Assembly: GCA_050485745.1 (NCBI GenBank)
Contig: JBJHBY010000182.1
Location: forward strand, 1 to 7,253
Direction of reading: 5' to 3'
Origin: JBJHBY01 sp050485745
GTDB taxonomy: Bacteria; Pseudomonadota; Gammaproteobacteria; Pseudomonadales; CAMLJR01
Length of the DNA: 7,253 nt
The stretch's first letter is position 1, and the number at the start of each line of letters is the position of its first letter. The position numbers and the translations under genes were made by a program. Shown here in pieces: positions 1 to 6,695 of this stretch. Under the pieces are notes generated by a model. That model was given only the letters and a program-made list of their open reading frames with translations, did not search any database and had not been told where the DNA came from.

Positions 1-1
1 G

Positions 2-127
2 GTGATCAGCGGTGTCAGCGTCGAGCAACTCAAGGTCGGCACCCCGGTGGAGCTGGTACTGGAAACCCTGTACAGCGACGACGAATACGAAAAACTGATC
101 TGGAAGTGGAAGCCGGTAACGGCCTGA
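2..127 (+). CDS. DUF35 OB-fold / Zn-ribbon protein, C-terminal fragment (partner of the downstream thiolase)
   Basis: Only the last 41 residues are in the window; the gene starts beyond the left edge and ends at TGA 125-127. The visible part holds a VSVEQLKVGTPVELVLETL strand region followed by SDDEYEKLIWKWKPV. The 'L-x-VG-x-PVEL' turn and the 'WKWKP' ending are typical of the OB-fold half of DUF35 proteins. Any N-terminal rubredoxin-like zinc ribbon would lie outside the window. DUF35 proteins form complexes with thiolase-fold enzymes of the lipid-transfer type, where they are thought to contact the acyl-CoA substrate. The stop lies 13 bases before the ATG of the thiolase-like gene on the same strand, so the two are almost certainly co-transcribed and probably form one complex. 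The family call is made from the C-terminus alone, but the match is characteristic. Confidence 0.82.
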   Translation: MISGVSVEQLKVGTPVELVLETLYSDDEYEKLIWKWKPVTA

Positions 128-140
128 GGGGGAATACGAG

Positions 141-1328
141 ATGAGTCAGGATATCGCCATTCTCGGCGTAGGCATGCACCCCTGGGGCAAATGGGGCCGC
201 AATTTCGTTGAATACGGCGTACACGCCGCCCGCGCCGCACTGGCCGATGCCGGTGTCGCCTGGAAGGACGTGCAGTACGTCTCCGGCGGCGCCACCATGC
301 GCTGCGGCTACCCCGGCTATGTGGCCGGCGCCACCTTCGCCCAGGCCCTGGGCTGGCAAGGCGCGGAGGTCAACACCTCCTACGCCGCCTGCGCCACGGG
401 TTCCCAGGCCCTGGCCGCAGCCCGGGCAAAAATTCTCTCCGGCCAGTGCGATGTGGCCCTGGTGGTGGGGGCGGACACCACACCCAAGGGTTTTCTCGCT
501 CCGGCCAAGGGCTATCGCCCCGAGGATCCGGACTGGGTGCGCTTCTACATGGGCATCACCAACCCGACCTACTTCGCGCTCTACGCGCGCCGGCGCATGG
601 ATCTGTACGGCGACACCGAAGAGGACTTCGGTCTGGTCAAGATCAAGAACAGCGAGCACGGCTTCACCAACCCCAACGCCCGCTACAAAAAGAAGTTCAC
701 CATGGAGGACGTGAAGAACTCCGCCATGGTCGCCAACCCGCTGCGTCTGCTGCAGATCTGCGCCACCTCGGATGGCGGCGCCGCACTGGTGGTGTCCAGC
801 CTCGATTACGCCCGGCGTATCGGCAAGGGCGATGCGCCCCGGGTCGCCGCCATCTCCACCGTCACCCCGAGCTTTGCCACCGGCGTGGTGGAGATGCCCG
901 ACATCGCCACGGATTCGGCCGCGGCGGCGGGTGTGGAAGCACATCGCTACCGCGCGTCCATTCCGGTCAAGGCCTACGAAGAAGCCGGCATCGGGCCGGA
1001 GGACGTGGACCTCGCGGAAGTCTACGATTTGTCGTCCGCGCTGGAGATGGACTGGTACGAAGACCTGCAGCTCTGCGCCCCAGGTGAAGCGGCAAAACTG
1101 GTACGCGAGGGCGTGACCCGCCTGGGCGGGCGCCTGCCGGTGAATGCCTCCGGTGGTCTGGCCTGCTTCGGCGAGGCAGTGCCGGCACAGGCTCTGGCGC
1201 AAGTCTGCGAACTGACCTGGCAGCTGCGCGGCCAGGCCGGCGAGCGTCAGGTCGAGGGCGCGAAGGTGGGTATCACCGCCAACCAGGGCCTGTTCGGCCA
1301 CGGCTCCTCGGTGATCGTCAAACGCTGA
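141..1328 (+). CDS. Thiolase-superfamily protein, lipid-transfer (SCP-x/Ltp) type
   Basis: Complete 395-residue protein, the usual length for this family. ATG 141 is preceded by a purine-rich GAGGGGGA (126-133) at 7 bases' spacing, and it lies just after the DUF35 stop. The thiolase fold is visible: a start MSQDIAILGVGMHPWGKWG, the nucleophile loop SYAACATGSQAL with Cys84, the strand DVALVVGAD (104-112), the second-half motif AEVYD (292-296), the loop NASGGLACFGEAVPAQ (335-350) and the C-terminal ITANQGLFGHGSSVIV (378-393). Cys84 is kept, but the GHP histidine that normally activates it is Glu345, the His/Asn of the NEAF/EVHD loop is Tyr295, and the second catalytic Cys is Asn381. Canonical thiolysis is therefore doubtful. 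With its DUF35 partner it more likely acts on a CoA thioester, perhaps as an aldolase-like C-C lyase like the steroid side-chain enzyme Ltp2, or in beta-oxidation-related chemistry. Family assignment is firm; the reaction is inference. It is cytoplasmic. Confidence 0.9.
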   Translation: MSQDIAILGVGMHPWGKWGRNFVEYGVHAARAALADAGVAWKDVQYVSGGATMRCGYPGYVAGATFAQALGWQGAEVNTSYAACATGSQALAAARAKILSGQCDVALVVGADTTPKGFLAPAKGYRPEDPDWVRFYMGITNPTYFALYARRRMDLYGDTEEDFGLVKIKNSEHGFTNPNARYKKKFTMEDVKNSAMVANPLRLLQICATSDGGAALVVSSLDYARRIGKGDAPRVAAISTVTPSFATGVVEMPDIATDSAAAAGVEAHRYRASIPVKAYEEAGIGPEDVDLAEVYDLSSALEMDWYEDLQLCAPGEAAKLVREGVTRLGGRLPVNASGGLACFGEAVPAQALAQVCELTWQLRGQAGERQVEGAKVGITANQGLFGHGSSVIVKR

Positions 1329-1336
1329 GGCCAGCC

Positions 1337-1369
1337 CGGGTATCGCGGCCGCAGAGGTCGCGATACCCG
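1337..1369. terminator. Hairpin between convergent genes, probable bidirectional terminator
   Basis: CGGGTATCGCG (1337-1347) is the exact reverse complement of CGCGATACCCG (1359-1369). The stem continues inward through one G·U and two C-G pairs to 1350/1356, leaving a loop of about 5 bases (GCAGA). It lies 8 bases after the thiolase stop (1328) and 4 bases past the P450 stop (1374), where two convergent genes both need an end. Neither side carries a proper T-tract; the plus side reads only ATCTT. It could therefore be an intrinsic terminator of weak release, or a 3' stabilising structure used with Rho. The inverted repeat is certain; the terminator role is inferred from position. Confidence 0.72.
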
Positions 1370-1373
1370 ATCT

Positions 1374-2531
1374 TCACCAACCTACCGGCAGGGTCGCCGG
1401 CCCCCGCAGAATGGCGCCACGGGGCCTCGCCGCCGGCTCATCCCGCAGGTGCAGCCCGGGCATGCGTTGCGCCAGCACATCCAGCGCCACGGCCAGCTGC
1501 CGCCGCGCCAGATGCATGCCGGGGCAGAGCCGCGGCCCGGGGCCGAAACTGAGCAGTTTCCTGCTGCTGTCCCGCTCCGGATCATAGCGATCCGGCGCAT
1601 CGAACACCTCCGGATCACGGTTTGCCGCCGCCATCGCGAACAGGCAGAAGGTTGCCGGCGGAATATCAACCCCGAAGAACGCCACCGGATGTGGCGCCGA
1701 GAGGCGCGGCAGCACGGCGACGGGCGTCTCCAGACGCAGTAATTCCTCGATGGCGCCGGCACGCAGCACAGGCTCGGCCAGGAGTTGCTCCCAGCGCTCG
1801 GGCACACTGAGCAGGGTGTAGATGAGGTTGCCCAGAGCATCCGTGGTGGTGGAGGCGCCGGCGCTGAAGAGCAGGCGAATATGGGCGAGCACCTCGTCAT
1901 CGCTCAGGCGATGACCGTCAGCGTCCGCCAGCACCAGCCCGGAAATGATGTCGTCACGGGGTTCGCGACGCCGCTCGACAATGATCGGCAGCAGGTACTG
2001 CGTCATCAGTTCCGCGCAGCGACGCGAGTGCTGCGGATCCCGCGGGTATTCCAGAAAACCCACCGCCCAGTCGCGGAACACCTCCTCGCGGTGCGCCGGA
2101 ATGCCCAGCATGCGGCTGATCACCAGAAAGGCCACGCGATGGGTGAATGCCGCCGCGAGATCCGCCTCGCGCTGGCCGTCAAGACGGTCGATCAATTCGT
2201 GCGCAATACCCGCCAGCCCTTCTTCTTCCATGGCGTCGACCGCGCGGGAGCGGAAGGCCGGCGTGGCCAGGCGACGGTAGAGGCGGTGCTGCTCGTCTTC
2301 CATGGTCTGGAAGGTGACGCCCTGCACCGGCTCGATGGTGATGCGATAGGCATCCGCCGGTGGAAAGCGTTCGTTGTCGCGAAATGCCTCCGCCAGCGCC
2401 TGGTGACCGGTGATCAGCAGGGCCGGCTGGCCCGCGAAGCGCACCGGGGTCACCGGGTGGATCTGACGGGCCTCTGCCAGAGCACTGTGCAGCCGCGCAC
2501 CCGGGAACAACTCTGTCGCATAGTCGTGCAT
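1374..2531 (-). CDS. Cytochrome P450 (bacterial, soluble class-I type)
   Basis: A 385-residue haem monooxygenase with no signal peptide or membrane anchor, so cytoplasmic. It would take electrons from a ferredoxin and reductase, neither of which is in the window. Hallmarks in order: C helix EDEQHRLYRRL (78-88) with the His and Arg that contact haem propionates; I helix AGASTTTD (224-231); K-helix ExxR as E263-LL-R266; the PERF-like DRYDPERD (314-321); haem loop FGPGPRLCPG (329-338) with proximal ligand Cys336. The start at 2531 is chosen because GGAGAGG lies just upstream and the P450 fold begins there. The frame stays open further 5', to 2786, but that stretch overlaps the receptor gene and is not P450-like. 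The acidic residue usual in the I-helix AGx(D/E)TT motif is Ser227. The gene lies 62 bases after the TonB-dependent receptor on the same strand, so the two are probably co-transcribed and this enzyme may oxidise the imported substrate. Subfamily and substrate are unknown. Confidence 0.93.
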   Translation of the reverse strand: MHDYATELFPGARLHSALAEARQIHPVTPVRFAGQPALLITGHQALAEAFRDNERFPPADAYRITIEPVQGVTFQTMEDEQHRLYRRLATPAFRSRAVDAMEEEGLAGIAHELIDRLDGQREADLAAAFTHRVAFLVISRMLGIPAHREEVFRDWAVGFLEYPRDPQHSRRCAELMTQYLLPIIVERRREPRDDIISGLVLADADGHRLSDDEVLAHIRLLFSAGASTTTDALGNLIYTLLSVPERWEQLLAEPVLRAGAIEELLRLETPVAVLPRLSAPHPVAFFGVDIPPATFCLFAMAAANRDPEVFDAPDRYDPERDSSRKLLSFGPGPRLCPGMHLARRQLAVALDVLAQRMPGLHLRDEPAARPRGAILRGPATLPVGW

Positions 2532-2535
2532 CGAA

Positions 2536-2542
2536 CCTCTCC
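2536..2542 (-). promoter_or_regulatory. Ribosome binding site that sets the P450 start
   Basis: On the minus strand GGAGAGG is followed by TTCG and then ATG at 2531. The GGAG core sits 7 bases before the start, an ideal distance. It decides between this ATG and upstream in-frame starts, such as the ATG at 2588 that falls inside the hairpin region next to the receptor stop. Confidence 0.7.
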
Positions 2543-2548
2543 GCTGTT

Positions 2549-2584
2549 CCGCGCCGCGCCACCGCAAGGGCGCACGCGGCGCGG
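2549..2584 (-). other. Intercistronic hairpin between receptor and P450 genes
   Basis: CCGCGCCGCG (2549-2558) pairs perfectly with CGCGGCGCGG (2575-2584): a 10-bp all-GC stem with a 16-base loop. It occupies most of the 62-base gap between the receptor stop (2594) and the P450 start (2531), and ends a few bases before the P450 ribosome binding site. No T-run follows on the minus strand (it continues AACAGCGGAG), so it is a poor intrinsic terminator. It may instead protect the upstream mRNA from 3' exonucleases or lower expression of the second gene. The stem is seen directly; its role is inferred. Confidence 0.55.
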
Positions 2585-2593
2585 CCATGCCAC

Positions 2594-4824
2594 TCAGCGA
2601 TAACGATACACGAACTCCACGCCATAGGTACGGGGCATGCCGTACATCTCCGACAGGCTCTGCTGCGACTGGGTACTGTGGGTGACCCACTCCTTGTCGG
2701 TCAGGTTCTTGCCCCAGAGGGAAAACTCCAGGCGCTCCTCGCCACCGGCGAAGGGAATATCCGCCAGGCGAATACGGCCGTTCCACAGGGTATAACCGCT
2801 CCAGCGATCGTAGTTCTGGGGGGTAAAGAAGGCGCTGCTGTTATAGGCCGCATTGAGGTTGAAGGACAGGGTGCCAAAGCGCGTGGGCTCCATCACGTAG
2901 GTCGCATTGACCGCGGCGCTGTGGCGTGGTGCGTAGATCAGTACAAAGCGCTCCAGCTCATCGCTGAGCGGGTTGAGCTGCAGCGGGAATTTCCAGTCCA
3001 GGTACTGGTAGTCCGCACTCAGGGTCAGGCCCGGCATCGGCACCCAGGTGACATCCAGCTCAAAGCCCTCGATCTCGACGCGGCGGCGATTGGTGTTGAT
3101 GGTCTCCGCAATGGTGATGTCCAGGGGGTCGGAGAAATCGATCTGAGCGTCCTTCCAGCGCGAGTGGAACACGGCGCCATTGATACGCAGCCGATCCTCC
3201 AGCAGCATCATTTTCCAGCCCAGTTCCCAGGTTTCGATTTTCTCGTCATCGTATTCACGGAACGTCGAGGAACGCAGGTTGACACCACCGGCGCGATAAC
3301 CATTGGCCCACTTGATGTAGGTGCTGATGTCATCGTTCCAGGCGTAATCCAGGGTGATGGTGGGGCTGAAGTTGCTGCTGGAAAACTCACGTCCTTGTCA
3401 TCCGGGGCGCTGTCGAACAGCGTTCGGGTGGCATTCTTGCGGTCGCGGGTATAGCGCATGCCCAGTGTGGCGGAGAGCCGGTCTTCCATGGCCGGTGGAC
3501 GCCAGGTCAGCTGGGTGAACACGGCGCGGGAGCGGGCATCCCCGGCAACCACTCGGGCATCGTCCAGCGGATACAGCGCGCCACCCAGGGGGAACAGGTT
3601 GTAGGGCAGCACCGGGCCGAAAAAATCACCGTTCTGGTCGAGGACCGCGAGCGAACCAAAACCTTGATTGAATTCGTCCACGTCCTCCTTGAAGTAATAC
3701 ACACCCGCCACGTAATCCACCTGGCCATCCAACAACGAACCGATGGCCTGGAGTTCATGGGATTGCTGCTTCTGCTCGATCTCCGCATCCACCACCAGGC
3801 CGACCAGGAACATGCCGCCATAGTTGGTCGACGTGGTTTCGTCAGTCTTGCGGTAGGAACCCAGGTAGCGCAGGCTGTGATCGGGGTGAATATCCCAGTT
3901 CAGGGTCAGGCTGTGCCCCTGTACTTCGGTCTCGCTGGGCTTCAGCGGCAGGGGGAAGCGGGCGCGCTTGCGCCGGTTGGGCTCGACCGACTGATTGCCG
4001 ATCCAGGGCACGCCCGGGGCGACTTCCTCAATACGCGCGTATTGGTTATAGCCCTGGGTGGCCTCGATATCGGACCAGTCAAAGGCATAGTCGATGGTCA
4101 GGGTGTCCAGGGGTTCAAAGCGCAGGGCGAGGCGCGCGCCGCGGTTCTCGTGCGCGCTGAAGTCATCACCACCGCTGTTCCTGACCCAACCGTCACGCTC
4201 GTCGTGCAGGTAGGACAGCTTGGCGCCGAAGCGATCGGTCAGCGGCAGGTTCAGGTGAGTCAGCGATTTGAACGCACCATAGTTGCCGAAGCCCAGGGTC
4301 TGTTCGAGGTTGAAGGCTTCTAGGTCAGGCCGCTTCGACACCAGGTTGATGGCGCCGCCGACGGCGTTGCGGCCGTACAGCGTGCCCTGGGGGCCCCGCA
4401 GCACCTCGATGCGCTCGATATCCGCCACGTCGAAGCCAAGCCCCTGGGCGCGCCCCAGATAGAAGCCATCGAGGTACACGCCGACGGCAAGTTCACGGGT
4501 GACCTGGGCCGGGTCCGCCTCGCCGATGCCGCGAATACTCATCACCAGCGTGGACGGGTTATTGGTGAAGGGGCGCACCTTGAGGCTGGGAATGGCCCCG
4601 AACTCGAGGTCCGCAAGACCGAGAATGCCCTGCATCTGCAATTGCTCGAAACCCAGCGCCGCAATCGAGATCGGCGCGTCCTGCAGGGATTCCTCGCGCT
4701 TCTGTGCGGTGACCATGATCTCTTCGATCACGGCGCGCTGCTGCTGCGCGTGCACACCGACGTGGGGGTAGAACAGTAAAGATGCCATGGCGGTCGCCAC
4801 GGCAAGTGGATGCATTCTGGGCAT
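2594..4824 (-). pseudogene. TonB-dependent outer-membrane receptor, interrupted by one frameshift
   Basis: A 22-strand-type TonB-dependent receptor split into two frames. The N-terminal part (481 in-frame residues, 4824 to 3382) has a signal peptide (1-26, cleavage after VHA), a TonB box near IEEIMVTAQKR (33-43), and a plug domain with IRGIG (97-101), VYLDGFY (116-122) and LRGPQGTLYGRNAVGGAINL (142-161). Barrel strands follow. Near 3382 the reading frame shifts, and the barrel continues in another frame (about 261 residues, to 2594) as SNFSPTITLDYAWND and onward with no stop. Rejoined, the protein is about 742 residues, a normal length. As read, the first frame runs out at 3208. GGAGA lies 5 bases before ATG 4824. 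The class imports siderophores, vitamins, sugars or large hydrophobic compounds; this plug style is common in receptors of catabolic loci. The single lesion could be a sequencing error, so the gene may be functional. The C-terminus ends YRYR rather than on an aromatic residue. Confidence 0.88.
3380..3388 (-). other. Frameshift site in the receptor gene
   Basis: On the minus strand the text reads GAC GTG AGT TTT CCA GCA. Adding one T to the TTTT run (plus-strand A4 at 3382-3385) gives D-V-S-F-S-S-S-N-F-S-P-T-I-T-L, which joins the two receptor halves in frame. Upstream of this point the downstream frame meets a stop at 3398-3400. Downstream of it, the first frame yields a Pro/Ser/Thr-rich tail unlike a barrel and stops at 3208. 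The switch is therefore confined to roughly this spot. A one-base loss is the simplest explanation. Confidence 0.82.
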
Positions 4825-4956
4825 AGCCGTCTCCAGCGATTTGTCTGATTGGTCATCCGACCCATACAGGCAACAGCCAAAAACTGCCTCGTCCCTTGAG
4901 TGATAAAACTAGACCGCTTCGCGCCACTGTGCAAATAAGCACCACATTTATTCGAC
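4825..4956 (-). promoter_or_regulatory. Intergenic region upstream of the receptor, likely promoter
   Basis: This 132-base non-coding gap between the gspM stop and the receptor start is visibly more AT-rich than its neighbours, as expected of a promoter. One possible minus-strand pair is TTGCAC (4929-4934) and TAGTTT (4906-4911) with 17 bases between them, but each matches the sigma-70 consensus at only about half its positions. A short AGTGATAAAACT (4900-4911) is partly palindromic and could belong to an operator. Close to the gspM stop, GTGC-TTATTT-GCAC forms a 4-bp hairpin, too weak to be a convincing terminator. The receptor's ribosome binding site GGAGA is at 4830-4834. Confidence 0.35.
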
Positions 4957-5454
4957 TCACTGCGCCAGGTGGATATCGAACCGCACCCGTCCCGGCGCGG
5001 GGCCCGGCAGCAAAGTGACATCAATGAGGGAAGCGCCCGCCTCAACCTCCAGCACATACAACCAGCGCAGTGCCGCATCAAGGCCGATGTCCTCCGACCG
5101 CAGTTCGACACTGCGCCCATCCGCCGCCGGCAGAATATCCGGCACAACCAGATCGCGATCGGCCGCCAGCGCGGCCAGCCATTGTTGCGGATGAGCCGAC
5201 GCCGGCGCATGCTGCGGCGATGGTCGCTGCCGGTGTTGTTCAACCAGCGCCGCGACGCGCTGCAGGCGCTCTGCTTCGAGTCGATTGGCGTAGTGCAGGC
5301 GCTCGAGTGACTGGCTCAGGGGCCACCACAGGGCCGCCAGCAGCGCCAGCAGGACACAGAAGACGAGCACCGCGATAGCGCACTGTTCGCGTCGCGGCCG
5401 ACGCTCGAACCCGCGTTGCAACGTGGCGATGGCCGCTGTCACCTGTGTATTCAT
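4957..5454 (-). CDS. gspM: Type II secretion system protein M
   Basis: A 165-residue bitopic inner-membrane protein of the type II secretion platform. It has a short basic cytoplasmic head (1-24, with ERRPRREQ), one membrane helix (about 25-44, CAIAVLVFCVLLALLAALWW), a helical stretch with a heptad look (45-75) and a periplasmic ferredoxin-like domain (about 90-165). GspM pairs with GspL to couple the cytoplasmic ATPase GspE to the pseudopilus. Identity rests on this topology, the size and the position straight after gspL. The ATG at 5454 overlaps the gspL stop as ATGA, and GGGAGG lies 8 bases upstream, so the two are translationally coupled. The periplasmic half is weakly conserved in this family. 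No gspN follows; the next gene is the receptor. Confidence 0.87.
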   Translation of the reverse strand: MNTQVTAAIATLQRGFERRPRREQCAIAVLVFCVLLALLAALWWPLSQSLERLHYANRLEAERLQRVAALVEQHRQRPSPQHAPASAHPQQWLAALAADRDLVVPDILPAADGRSVELRSEDIGLDAALRWLYVLEVEAGASLIDVTLLPGPAPGRVRFDIHLAQ

Positions 5455-6695
5455 CGGGCCGGCCTCCCACGTACAATCAGGCGCAACGTTGTAGCATCGC
5501 CCACCGCGGCCGGGTCGGCCAGATCCACCTCAAGGCCGCGAGTCCGCAGCTGCCGCAGGATGCTTTCAGCGTCATCCGCTTGCGCAGCGTGCAGCGCGAT
5601 GTCCAGGGCATCGCCGCTGAACGCGAGTTGCTCCAGCCATACACCCTCCCGCCCCGACATGGCGTCGACCAGTTCGAACAGCAAGGGCATCAGGCGCGGC
5701 TCCGCCGCCGCAGTGGAAGACGGCAACAGGCGCCGGAGCTGCAACTCCGGGTCGACCAGCACGCCGTGAGGCACAACCTCGCGAAACAATTGTTCGCTGG
5801 CTTCGCGCAGGGCCTCTTGCTGCTGGCGCAACTGTTGTTGCTCGACCAGGGCCACCCCGAACTGCAGGAGCACGGCCAGGATCAGAGCCAGGGCCGGCCA
5901 GCGCCAGCTGCGATACCAGCGCCGCCAGGGCAGGGCCGGGGCGAAGTCGCCCTGCAGCAGGTTCAGCGGCGGCGGCCAGGAGGGCTGACCTGCTTCAGCG
6001 CTCTCGGCGGTTTCAACGGCCTGAACAGCTTCAGCCGTCGCCGCGTGCAGGCGCTCCTGCCAGGGTTGCGGCCAGGCCGGCAGCGGGCCATGGCATTGCA
6101 CCACCTCGGGCATTGCCGTGCCGCCGAGATGCTCAAGCACCCAGGCCATTGCCGCGGGCTCCAGGGCGAGACCGGAGCAGGGCCCCGTGCGCAGCAGGTC
6201 GAAGGCCTCGCCGCGCTGCAAGGTCCATTGCCCTTCCTGCCAGGGCAGGGCCAGGGTTTCCGGCAGGGCCTGCTGCGGAGCGCAGCCGGCCTCCTGCAGC
6301 GGCTGCAGCCAGGCCTGCAGGCGCTGGCGATCCACCACCGCCACCGCGATGCTGTGACCGCCGCCGCCGTCACCGCTGCCGCCCCCGTCGCCAACCCCGG
6401 GTTCGGAGCGCACCGGCCCCAGGACGATATGCAACTGCTCCAGTGGCGCCGCCAGCTGTTCCTCCAGGGCATAGGGTACAGTCTGCGCCAGCAGGCGCCG
6501 TTCCCCCGCGGCAAACGGCACGCTGGCCAGCAGCACCGCGTCACCGGGCAACAACAGGATGCGGGGCAACGCCCCGGCGGCTGCGGCGTGCAGCGCCGCG
6601 GCCAGCTGCTGCGCCGAGCCCTCGGCGCCGGGCACGGCACCCCACCAGCGATAGCCCGTGGGCAGCACCCTGATCCACACACAGCGGCTTACCAC
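5451..6695 (-). CDS. gspL: Type II secretion system protein L
   Basis: A 414-residue inner-membrane platform protein. It has a cytoplasmic actin-like domain (about 1-240), the family signature NLLQGDFA (245-252), one membrane helix (about 266-284) and a periplasmic region with a Gln/Glu-rich helix (285-310) and ferredoxin-like domain (to 414). It recruits the ATPase GspE at the membrane and binds GspM. The opening segment, with ILLLPGDAVLLASVPF (46-61) and the VPYALEEQL motif (73-81), is typical. The start is GTG at 6695, which overlaps the gspK stop (TGGTAA) and has GGGAGGAA immediately upstream. A later GTG at 6680 is possible but lacks a well-spaced ribosome binding site. Oddities: a glycine-rich run at 100-113 and an Ala/Glu/Pro-rich linker (about 218-243) before the signature. 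The stop overlaps the gspM start. Confidence 0.9.
   Translation of the reverse strand: MVSRCVWIRVLPTGYRWWGAVPGAEGSAQQLAAALHAAAAGALPRILLLPGDAVLLASVPFAAGERRLLAQTVPYALEEQLAAPLEQLHIVLGPVRSEPGVGDGGGSGDGGGGHSIAVAVVDRQRLQAWLQPLQEAGCAPQQALPETLALPWQEGQWTLQRGEAFDLLRTGPCSGLALEPAAMAWVLEHLGGTAMPEVVQCHGPLPAWPQPWQERLHAATAEAVQAVETAESAEAGQPSWPPPLNLLQGDFAPALPWRRWYRSWRWPALALILAVLLQFGVALVEQQQLRQQQEALREASEQLFREVVPHGVLVDPELQLRRLLPSSTAAAEPRLMPLLFELVDAMSGREGVWLEQLAFSGDALDIALHAAQADDAESILRQLRTRGLEVDLADPAAVGDATTLRLIVRGRPAR

Noticed and set aside
30..1301. A 423-codon open frame on the minus strand opposite the thiolase-like gene
   Set aside because: It is Gly/Ala/His/Arg-rich with no recognisable motif and lies fully opposite a clear thiolase-family gene; a codon-bias shadow.
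1785..2603. A 272-codon open frame on the plus strand opposite the P450
   Set aside because: No family signature; the opposite strand carries all P450 motifs. Other plus-strand frames at 2678-3454 and 3664-4323 opposite the receptor were rejected for the same reason.
2532..2786. N-terminal extension of the P450 up to 2786
   Set aside because: It overlaps the receptor's C-terminal coding region in another frame, has no P450 content, and the ATG at 2531 has a well-placed ribosome binding site.
3382..3385. Phase-variable or programmed frameshifting at the receptor's TTTT run
   Set aside because: Four bases is too short for typical slippage-driven phase variation, and no stimulatory structure or slippery heptamer is evident; a sequencing error or simple mutation is more likely.
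3208..3388. The 538-codon first receptor frame taken as a complete protein
   Set aside because: Its last roughly 57 residues are out-of-frame sequence; the real barrel continues in the neighbouring frame.
4728..5243. A 171-codon minus-strand frame spanning the gspM-receptor gap
   Set aside because: Arg/Trp/Cys-rich and overlaps both gspM and the receptor's signal peptide in another frame; no plausible start signal or domain.
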